From IMG/VR virus record IMGVR_UViG_3300032397_002786, positions 1-46,167 of that record: a stretch of DNA of 46,167 nucleotides; one strand, 5' to 3'. Positions within the stretch are counted from its first letter, which is position 1; each line of letters opens with the position of its first letter. Made by a program: the position numbers and the translations under genes. The DNA comes from a virus. Below, piece by piece: positions 37,002-43,392 of the stretch. Below the pieces are notes generated by a model, which saw nothing but the letters and a program-made list of their open reading frames with translations, was not told the origin of the DNA and made no database searches.

Positions 37002-37468
37002 TTAAAATACCCCGTTTTAATGTTTCTGTTCTCAACAATGCAAACCATTTGGAGGATCTTGTCATCACTCCATTTTTTAATATCTATTACATACCGAAAC
37101 TCTGTTCCGCCCGAAGTGTTTTTAGAATTTTCCTTAGTATAATTTCCCTTACTTCTCGCATCAGCTAACAGTGTAATGATAAATGATTTCAAGTTAGATG
37201 GCAGTATCAGACTCTCTGCTGCTCCATTTTTGAAAACGTCATTAAATATTTCAACGCTTTCGAGGGCCAGCGTTTCCAATCTTTCAGAAATTTGCTTAAA
37301 CGCGTGAGCAGAAATGTCTATTCCAAATCCGCCATCAGATTCCGGACCGGACAGATCCGATTTTAATTCAGAAACGATTCTTCTCATATTATGAATTTTC
37401 AATTCTGCGGAGGAGAGCTCCGAAACCATTTCTGCGTATTCAAGATATTTTTCTTCAAGAGATGCCAT
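36992..37468 (-). CDS. Helical protein upstream of the helicase, unknown
   Basis: A 158-residue protein with strong predicted helices in residues 1-45 (EEKYLEYAEMVSELSSAELK and onward) and 60-95, followed by a beta-rich C-terminal part. It overlaps the helicase start by 10 bases and the upstream gene end by 14 bases. No family is recognised. Tight coupling suggests a DNA-metabolism accessory role. Confidence 0.65.
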   Translation of the reverse strand: MASLEEKYLEYAEMVSELSSAELKIHNMRRIVSELKSDLSGPESDGGFGIDISAHAFKQISERLETLALESVEIFNDVFKNGAAESLILPSNLKSFIITLLADARSKGNYTKENSKNTSGGTEFRYVIDIKKWSDDKILQMVCIVENRNIKTGYFNWV

Positions 37469-38150
37469 CGTTTATTTTCTCCTTAAAAATAATCATTCCG
37501 TATGGACATAGATTATCCTGGATAGTAGTTTTGTAAATAAAGTTTGATAATTTTTTGCAAGCGTTTTCGGCTAAATACATCATCGTATTAGCCCTTCCGG
37601 TACACACGCCAAATTTACATTTCCTTATGCTAATCGATCGATATGAATTGAAAGGCGTAATGTAACAGTTTAGGATCCCTTTTTTAAAATATTCATAATG
37701 AACTCTATCAAATGCTAATCTGCTCACCAATACTTTGTTGTCAAGATGCTCGTCTATGTATTTCTTTGGAAAGACAAACGCTCCAGACTCTGTAATATGC
37801 GGCAGGTCATTATACCTTACCGGATCAAGTTTGATGAATTCAAAATTAACAGGTATTATTCTAAATATTTCATCTTGAGTTGAAAAGATTTTTTCAACAC
37901 AGAATCTAACAGTTTTTCCAATAAACTTTGTCAGGAATGCCGGAGTGCGAATAAATGTGTACTTGTCTCTATAAATTCTTAACCAACACTTAGATACTTT
38001 CTTTCCCGTACATCTTCCAACAGTGATCACATACAAATTTTGGCGATCGATCTCGTAATTTAATACTATATGATCAACACCATTGATCGCCTCTAATATT
38101 TCAGGATCAAAAATATATAACCTGTTTGATTTTATTTCCTGTTCTGTCAT
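37455..38150 (-). CDS. Basic Cys-containing protein, unknown
   Basis: A 231-residue basic protein, first gene after a terminator and therefore probably first in the helicase operon. Alternating strands fill residues 1-130; a C-terminal part has several Cys residues (CKFGVCTGRANTMMY ... CKK). No known motif is recognised. Its start ATG follows AAGGA-like sequence. Confidence 0.65.
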   Translation of the reverse strand: MTEQEIKSNRLYIFDPEILEAINGVDHIVLNYEIDRQNLYVITVGRCTGKKVSKCWLRIYRDKYTFIRTPAFLTKFIGKTVRFCVEKIFSTQDEIFRIIPVNFEFIKLDPVRYNDLPHITESGAFVFPKKYIDEHLDNKVLVSRLAFDRVHYEYFKKGILNCYITPFNSYRSISIRKCKFGVCTGRANTMMYLAENACKKLSNFIYKTTIQDNLCPYGMIIFKEKINDGIS

Positions 38151-38163
38151 TTAGTTTCCTTGT

Positions 38164-38195
38164 TAAAAAAATGGAGGGGCCATTAGACCCCTCCC
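38164..38195 (-). terminator. Intrinsic terminator after the exonuclease gene region
   Basis: On the - strand GGAGGGG/CCCCTCC (38188-38194 with 38173-38179), 7 bp with an 8-base loop, is followed by an A and a seven-T run. It ends transcription from the exonuclease gene before the 38150 gene. The 204-base gap around it holds no other gene I can support. Confidence 0.8.
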
Positions 38196-38354
38196 AGCGA
38201 ACATCAGTATATTCCGAATAGGCTCATAATTTTGATAACAAACACGTTTGTCACCATATGACTAATACATCTGTAAATTAAGAATAGATCAGAAAAACGC
38301 ATCATTCCCCCTTTTGGTTTGCGACCTCGGGGAAGACCGCAACCTACTCGGGAA

Positions 38355-40484
38355 CTATGCGTTTATAAATCCTTTTCCTTTTGCTTCATCTTGCGTGAAC
38401 GCTTCAAACATCATTTTGGTTTTCTCTTTTGAAATCGAATCAAGCTCTTCTTTGGTTAGAACAATTCCTTTTTCCTCAAGGAATGTTGCCAGGTTTGATC
38501 CGGAAATGTTGAAATAATTAATGAAACTCGTCATTTCAAACTTCTTATTTAGAAGAAGAAGGACTGTGTTTTTCGTGTCGTATTCGCGATATCGAGCGGC
38601 CCAGAAATCAAGTTTTGCATTTTCATCAATTTTGATAGGGTCTTCGCATTGCTTGACAAACGATTTACACAGATTGGTAAGACGTTTATTTTCAGCATTA
38701 TTTGTTTCGATTCTTTTCCACGCCGCCCTGCATTCTTCAATTGTCGATACTGCGCACGCGAAAGGATCGTCAAGCTTACCAGATATCTGTTTATTGAATA
38801 ATGGGCAAACCCCTTCTTCTCCAAGAAAGCAAGTGTGGCAATACTCGTTTCTTGTCGGATTAAAAGCTGTCCCATCAGTCTTCAGCATCTCTTTTTCTAT
38901 ATTCTGGATAGACGAATTAATCCATTCAAGTGCCTGATTAGCAACTTCTTCTGGATCTGATATTTCGTATTCCACCGTCTGTCCAAATCGAATATAATCA
39001 ACCCGAACTATTATCTTGTTAAAGCTTCCCTTTGGAAGAAATTTGCATATTAAGAGCACATACGCCATTGTCTGGCGGTCCTCTTTAAGTTCCTTCAGGC
39101 TCATCATCTTTCTTGAACTTTTGTAATCAGTTATGATTACATAATAATTCAAATAGCTTATGAGGTCTATGATACCCCTGAAGAACGCCTTATTGGAATT
39201 GAAATCATCAAGCGGATTCCACTCGCGGTCGAATACGAGTTTCTTTTCCATCAGAATCAATTCGCCAGGCATTATTGAGAAATCTTTTAGGCTATAAAAT
39301 CTTCCCATGATAGATCTGGATTCTGTGATCACATCGGCGTCGTTGCAGTTATAATAAGAGATGGCCTTCTCGATCATTTTATTATAAGTGTCAAGGTCCG
39401 GCATTGATGGGTGATCATAAGAATCTTCTTTGATGGTGTGGTCTATTGTGTATATCAGATCAGCAACATTCTTCATTGTTGGTAAACACACGCAGATCAT
39501 ATTTAGATTATTGTAAATGAATTCACAAAAATCATGGATATTTTTTATATCCTGCTTGGTTGATTTTATAATATCGTCGGTGAGATGAAAGTTCGTGAAT
39601 TTCAAAAACTCACAAAGCTTATTTTTAAATGTTTGCTTATAGCACCATTCTCCGGCCCACTCCGCAACTTTGTGGCATATCTTTCCAGTTTGGAAATAAG
39701 TTTTATTTGGCTCCTTAAAGCCTTTGATGTATTGCATGTACCATTTAAACGGACACTGGTTGAAAAGATTGACTCTTGAATAAGAATACGACTGAGTGAT
39801 CATCATCTTCCTATCATTTTCGCTAGGAAGTATCCCAAGCTTCACAGTATTTGAATCATCAATGTCAACAAGTTCTTTGATAAGTTTAGACTCTTGTGAC
39901 ATGATCTCTTTCACATGGGCGTCGGCTGAAAACAAAGGAAGTTCAGCTCTTCGCACTCTTTCTTTTTCATCAAGCACATTGATCTTGCAATGAAGCTTAA
40001 TAGTTTGAAGAACGTCATATTCAGATCGGTGTGCAGCTTTGTCATCCCAATCAATATTGATCCTTAAGCACGCTGTCTTCAATTTGTTGCTGCCGCTGAA
40101 TCGTTTTCGACACTCATTCAGCGTGTCTACAACTTTATCAAGTTTGATCTTCAAAAACTTAGAATCAAATGAGATAATGTTGTGCCCAGTGGCAGTTCTT
40201 GTTCCGATGAACTCAGCGATCTCCTCCCGTACACCATCAGATAGATAGTTGGGACTATCTTTAACCATCTCCCATGTAATGTGGTTAACTGCTGTGGCCT
40301 CGGCCGGAATAAATCCAGCCACTGGCCGACAGAGTTTAGATATGATTCTTCCCACCTGGCCATTGAGATTATATTCGGCAGCCGTAACCTCAATCACTTC
40401 ACATTTTTTATCATCAAGGCCAGTTGTCTCAACATCAACACATACGAAATTGTAATCTAAACACACAAAATCGAGTTCTGACAT
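38355..40484 (-). CDS. DnaQ-like 3'-5' exonuclease fused to a Cas4/RecB-like nuclease
   Basis: A 709-residue fusion. Residues 10-175 are a DEDDh exonuclease: DVETTG (D17, E19), GHNIISFD (D107) and HRSEYD (H152, D157). Residues about 232-570 are a PD-(D/E)xK nuclease with iron-sulfur ligands: SRVNLFNQCPFKW (C244), TGKICH (H271), GIIDLI (D440), IITDYKSSR (D453, K455) and a C-terminal CHTCxxGEEGVC (C549, C552, C560). This is the Cas4/AddB arrangement. A helical tail of about 140 residues follows. The probable job is end resection or degradation of DNA in phage recombination. Start behind AGGGAG. The preceding gene ends at the adjacent base. Confidence 0.85.
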   Translation of the reverse strand: MSELDFVCLDYNFVCVDVETTGLDDKKCEVIEVTAAEYNLNGQVGRIISKLCRPVAGFIPAEATAVNHITWEMVKDSPNYLSDGVREEIAEFIGTRTATGHNIISFDSKFLKIKLDKVVDTLNECRKRFSGSNKLKTACLRINIDWDDKAAHRSEYDVLQTIKLHCKINVLDEKERVRRAELPLFSADAHVKEIMSQESKLIKELVDIDDSNTVKLGILPSENDRKMMITQSYSYSRVNLFNQCPFKWYMQYIKGFKEPNKTYFQTGKICHKVAEWAGEWCYKQTFKNKLCEFLKFTNFHLTDDIIKSTKQDIKNIHDFCEFIYNNLNMICVCLPTMKNVADLIYTIDHTIKEDSYDHPSMPDLDTYNKMIEKAISYYNCNDADVITESRSIMGRFYSLKDFSIMPGELILMEKKLVFDREWNPLDDFNSNKAFFRGIIDLISYLNYYVIITDYKSSRKMMSLKELKEDRQTMAYVLLICKFLPKGSFNKIIVRVDYIRFGQTVEYEISDPEEVANQALEWINSSIQNIEKEMLKTDGTAFNPTRNEYCHTCFLGEEGVCPLFNKQISGKLDDPFACAVSTIEECRAAWKRIETNNAENKRLTNLCKSFVKQCEDPIKIDENAKLDFWAARYREYDTKNTVLLLLNKKFEMTSFINYFNISGSNLATFLEEKGIVLTKEELDSISKEKTKMMFEAFTQDEAKGKGFINA

Positions 40485-40910
40485 TTACACTCCCTTTTCG
40501 ATATCGGAACCAATCCTTGCTCTAAATGCAACATTTACCTTTTTTGTCAGGTTGACAAGAAATTCAACATCTGAAATATTAGAACAATTTTTCTCTATCA
40601 GATAGGTGATACCTTCTGCAATTTGTGCCAATTCAACTTCATCAAATATGCAAACGACTTCCGTCACATCGTTTCTCAAAGAAATGCCCGTACCTTCTTT
40701 AACCGCGTTTTCAATTTCAATAACACGATTGTAATACTCTACTCTCATATCCGATTCTTTTACAACTTTCTTCTGGAGAGTCGAAATATCTTTAGCGTGC
40801 TTTTCTTTTAGTTTTGTTATCCTTTCCAAAACAATATGTTGCCAGATCCCAAAACCAATAAAAATAATTGCAACAATGATCGAAAAACTCATCCCCGGAC
40901 TCATATGCAT
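40485..40910 (-). CDS. Membrane-anchored coiled-coil protein
   Basis: A 141-residue protein with AGGAGG before its ATG. Residues 7-28 form one hydrophobic membrane segment (MSFSIIVAIIFIGFGIW), followed by a charged coiled-coil helix (about 30-70) and a smaller C-terminal domain. The topology resembles phage spanins or membrane-linked replication factors, but no lipobox is visible and it stands among DNA-metabolism genes rather than lysis genes. Confidence 0.65.
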   Translation of the reverse strand: MHMSPGMSFSIIVAIIFIGFGIWQHIVLERITKLKEKHAKDISTLQKKVVKESDMRVEYYNRVIEIENAVKEGTGISLRNDVTEVVCIFDEVELAQIAEGITYLIEKNCSNISDVEFLVNLTKKVNVAFRARIGSDIEKGV

Positions 40911-40919
40911 ACCTTCCTC

Positions 40920-41123
40920 CTAATGACCATGAAGTTCTTTTAATTGTTTTAAAATACCATTTGATTGCCCAGAATCACAGAACAAATGGATGTTCATTTT
41001 TATCCATCCGTAATCATCTAAATTGTCAAGTGGCATGCCAATCGTCGTCATATACATTTTCAAATTCTCGTACCGTGTCACCCACGAATCCACCACGACG
41101 GGTACATCTTTTGTTGTATCCAT
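40920..41123 (-). CDS. Small protein, unknown
   Basis: A 67-residue protein. A GGCAGGT just before the ATG is a close but usable site. It overlaps the end of the next upstream gene by 98 bases in another frame, so either the overlap is real or the upstream gene ends earlier through a frame shift in the sequence. No family is recognised. Confidence 0.5.
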   Translation of the reverse strand: MDTTKDVPVVVDSWVTRYENLKMYMTTIGMPLDNLDDYGWIKMNIHLFCDSGQSNGILKQLKELHGH

Positions 41124-41337
41124 ACCTGCCGCCTTTCTGGATAAAATTGGTTTTTCTACTCCTTTCTTTTACTATAATATAATCATCATCCAACACGTAA
41201 AAATGCAGATAGAAATTATTTTTACTCACATGCACTCTTACGCATTTGAATTCGGCTTTTATTACCTCGAAAACCTTTCCTACCTTATCGTTATACCACG
41301 AATTTGGTAAAGAACATTTTGCAATTTTTATTTTCAC
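41026..41337 (-). CDS. Small protein with probably frame-shifted or overlapping C-terminus
   Basis: A 103-residue reading frame starting at a GTG (41337) behind AAGGA. The first 60 residues (KCSLPNSWYNDKVGKVFEV ... FYVLDDDYIIVKE) look like a genuine small phage domain family with a typical length of about 60-65. The last 40 residues are basic and Gly/Arg-rich and overlap the following gene by 98 bases, which is unusual for this genome. A single-base insertion or deletion near 41130-41160 would shorten it. Confidence 0.5.
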   Translation of the reverse strand: MKIKIAKCSLPNSWYNDKVGKVFEVIKAEFKCVRVHVSKNNFYLHFYVLDDDYIIVKERSRKTNFIQKGGRYGYNKRCTRRGGFVGDTVREFENVYDDDWHAT

Positions 41338-41402
41338 ATAAATTCCTTTTTAATTAAAAAAAATGATAAAACTAAAATCAAACTGTAGAGAGTATGTTGG
41401 GA

Positions 41403-41669
41403 GCCGAACGGCCGGCTAGGTGCGGCATAGGCGAGACGATATTAAATTGCGGCGACACAGGCGAAGCCGCATGGCGCAGGAGAAATAGAGACCGTGATTG
41501 TGTCAGGATCAGTTGCTAATTTTGGCGAAAATTAGCAACTGACGCAGCCTGAGAATTCCCGTTACCGCGAAGCGTGTAGGGAATTCGAACGGTCCCGACA
41601 AATCCGGTCTCTATTTCTCCGGTAGCAAGTTTAATATCGTTGAGCGCCGCATCTAGAAAGGCCGTCGGC
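41403..41669 (+). ncRNA. Structured RNA candidate A, ~270 nt with long-range closed helices
   Basis: Inside a 413-base stretch without a gene. Nested helices close the whole element: 41403-41406/41666-41669, 41409-41413/41660-41664, an 11-bp helix 41416-41426/41646-41656 with one G.U, then 41435-41446/41630-41641 and 41447-41450/41625-41628. Within it are a 6-bp hairpin (41448-41453/41466-41471, alternative to part of the last helix), a perfect 16-bp helix 41479-41494/41605-41620, a 15-bp hairpin with GGCG loop (41509-41523/41528-41542), and an 8-bp hairpin (41553-41560/41579-41586) containing GCGAAGC. The wobble pairs fit only the + strand. It may be a regulatory or scaffold RNA; a DNA-level dyad (origin or packaging site) is the alternative. 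Confidence 0.7.
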
Positions 41670-41750
41670 GTACAACAGGAGCGATACACCACAAACTACT
41701 TATTACGCGGCATATGAAACACATGCCAAATAATCTTTATATCATTTTTT

Positions 41751-42137
41751 TTAATTGGAAGTTTCTACGTTTAATCCACACATGCCGGACTCTTTTTCAC
41801 CGGTCATTTCATCAAATTTCCCCATCTTGTCACATGTAACTTTCATATTTTTTCGATCTACACAAAACTTCACCCCGCGAAACGAGAAGTGCATAAATTG
41901 ATCAAGTTCGTCAGATGAATCCTGACCGATCAATGTTTTGCCAGTTGGCAACCCCTTATGTATTTCTTCAACTTGCTTGACGGACATTGATATTACACAT
42001 CCATCAGCATTCTTTGGTTCTCCATTAAAGTCGGTTGAATTCTTTAAAAACTCAACAAGATCGACATCTGGATTTTTGGCATAAGTCACGAAAAATGTGA
42101 CCAACGCATTCCCTTGTTTGGATTGTTTTTTAGCCAT
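41751..42137 (-). CDS. Small protein between the two structured elements, unknown
   Basis: A 128-residue protein with AAGGAG before its ATG. The N-terminal half is mixed; the segment FRGVKFCVDRKNMKVTCDKM looks like a small beta hairpin with two Cys. No known family. It is the only gene between the two structured RNA candidates and is coded on the strand opposite to the predicted RNA orientation, so it might be affected by antisense transcription if RNA A reads through. Confidence 0.6.
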   Translation of the reverse strand: MAKKQSKQGNALVTFFVTYAKNPDVDLVEFLKNSTDFNGEPKNADGCVISMSVKQVEEIHKGLPTGKTLIGQDSSDELDQFMHFSFRGVKFCVDRKNMKVTCDKMGKFDEMTGEKESGMCGLNVETSN

Positions 42138-42176
42138 ACTTCTCCTTTTTTTGGTGCAATAAAACTTGATTGAAAT

Positions 42177-42264
42177 GGTAACGTTACCTCAGCTCATCGA
42201 ATTCAGATAATTATCCCAGTCTGGGATTATTTGTATTTTCCCCGAAGGGGAAAAGGCATATGCC
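42177..42264. other. Cluster of palindromes upstream of RNA candidate B
   Basis: In 88 bases: a perfect 12-base palindrome GGTAACGTTACC (42177-42188), a hairpin 42213-42227 with a TTATTTGTATTTT tail on the + strand, an 8-bp hairpin 42236-42254 that gives a C(UUCG)G tetraloop on the - strand, and a perfect palindrome GGCATATGCC (42255-42264). It could hold a terminator, an operator or part of the RNA. A weak GATAAT -10 lies at 42206-42211. Confidence 0.55.
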
Positions 42265-42644
42265 AGAAGAAACTTCGGGCGCCCTTTACAACTAATATTG
42301 CACTTTTTATAACTAATATTGATGTTTCTTTTTGCACGTTGACGAGCGGTGCATGTGTAGAGGCGACGGGACCCCTCGAGATATTCAATAGCCATCCATG
42401 TGCTAATTGAATGTCGAGAGGACGGTCCGGAGACTCGAAACATGCTAAGCGTGTCAACGTTCAACAAGAAACCCCCATCACCATTTCCGGTGACATTGCT
42501 GTAACAGCAATTTAACGGAGACTTATAAAATTCATTCGCATTACTTGATAGACTTGGACCGTAAAATCGCGAGAGCAAGGGAGAGCAATATGTGTCTTTT
42601 CGGCGAATCGAGACGTTAAGAAATGCACCAGAATGACGAGCGGA

Positions 42645-42717
42645 GCTGGATGCCTAAGGACGGTCAGCTCGGAGCCTGCGAAGAGCTGTAAGTCCTAAGG
42701 CCTCCAGCGGCGCAGGC
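42645..42717 (+). other. H-type pseudoknot 1 of RNA B
   Basis: Four stacked short helices (42645-42649/42704-42708, 42652-42655/42698-42701, 42658-42661/42692-42695, 42666-42669/42684-42687) leave loop bases GCCTGCG (42674-42680), which pair perfectly with CGCAGGC (42711-42717) just 3' of the stem. Confidence 0.75.
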
Positions 42718-42727
42718 ATTCGGTAGC

Positions 42728-42930
42728 ATTTTAGTCGAGATTGCCGAACTGACACATTTGGTCGATCGGTTCGTATACGAAATAAGAGCTTCAGAAGCGA
42801 TACAGGTGCAGATCGAAGCGCCCGGAAATGAGCCCAGAGGGAGAAGATCCGAACAAGTTCCATGGTACAACTTGTTGTAATAATGGAACTTGGGTCGGAT
42901 CTGATCCCCGGAGGCGAATTTTAGTCGAGA
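42728..42930 (+). repeat. Repeated loop sequence ATTTTAGTCGAGA (two copies)
   Basis: The identical 13-mer occurs at 42728-42740 and 42918-42930. The first copy is the loop of a 7-bp hairpin (42719-42725/42742-42748). The second lies just inside the stem that begins with CCCCGG. Repeated loops in different domains suggest a tertiary-contact or protein-binding module. Confidence 0.65.
42846..42901 (+). other. Long hairpin arm of RNA B
   Basis: Three stacked perfect helices: GATCCGA/TCGGATC (7 bp), AAGTTCCAT/ATGGAACTT (9 bp) and ACAAC/GTTGT (5 bp, 2-base loop as written). Confidence 0.8.
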
Positions 42931-43013
42931 GCAAACCTGTATCGTGAGGAAGTTCTTATTTCGTAGAATGCTCGAGCGTTTTACGCACGCCGGGGTGATA
43001 GCTGTTCTACCTG

Positions 43014-43085
43014 GGAGATGGTGTATGGAGTGACTAATATTGTAGAGCTTGCGAAACAATATTAGGATCGCAAGTAACCATCTCC
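43014..43085 (+). other. H-type pseudoknot 2 of RNA B, inside a 9-bp stem
   Basis: Outer helix GGAGATGGT/ACCATCTCC (43014-43022/43077-43085) encloses CTAATATTG/CAATATTAG (43034-43042/43057-43065). The loop segment CTTGCGA (43048-43054) pairs with TCGCAAG (43068-43074) just 3' of that stem. All 25 pairs are Watson-Crick. Confidence 0.85.
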
Positions 43086-43211
43086 AAGGTGCAAGAATAG
43101 CGTGGCACCAAAAACATTTACCCACGACGAATCGTCGTAGTCGGAATCATTTCGGTAATCGATTCCGAAAATACTAATGCGATTAACACAACTAAATTGA
43201 GAACCAGAGAG

Positions 43212-43331
43212 ATGAGCGGGTACCCTAGGGATCAACCGGTTACCTCGCTGTTGCATCGAGGGTGAGCCCGTCAGCGAACCCTGATGCAACGAGCGGAGGT
43301 CACCGGTAGATCCAGGGGGTACCGGGCTCAT
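43212..43331 (+). other. 120-nt rod-like hairpin of RNA B
   Basis: A long rod from ATGAGC/GCTCAT at the ends through GGTACC, GGATC/GATCC, ACCGGT/ACCGGT, CGCT/AGCG and GTTGCATC/GATGCAAC, with only single mismatches and bulges. Confidence 0.85.
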
Positions 43332-43392
43332 ATCGCGCTCTTACTGTAAGCACAGCCCATAAGAAACTTATGGAAAGAGCAATGTTCTTGTG

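Larger units (their letters stand above)
42274..43380 (+). ncRNA. Giant ornate noncoding RNA candidate B, ~1.1 kb
   Basis: A 1255-base interval between genes has no coherent coding frame but folds throughout. A first domain is closed by 42274-42282/42818-42826 (9 bp, one U.G). Inside are 42336-42343/42453-42460, 42351-42355/42441-42445, a 19-bp arm 42369-42389/42406-42428 with tandem G.A pairs, small hairpins near 42480-42512, and a pseudoknotted domain 42645-42717. A second part has a long arm 42846-42901, a region closed by 42905-42910/42991-42996, a second pseudoknot (43014-43085), two hairpins (43124-43138, 43141-43168), a 120-nt rod (43212-43331) and a closing hairpin 43337-43380. Size and pseudoknots recall GOLLD and ROOL RNAs of phages, but I cannot assign a family. 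Confidence 0.75.

Noticed and set aside
41403-41669. Retron msr-msd RNA
   Set aside because: Long inverted repeats and hairpins fit superficially, but no reverse transcriptase is encoded anywhere in the window.
42189-43331. Several - strand reading frames of 70-153 codons in the RNA B interval
   Set aside because: They overlap one another in different frames, lack good ribosome binding sites, have atypical composition and lie over perfectly paired helices. The pairing explains the interval better.
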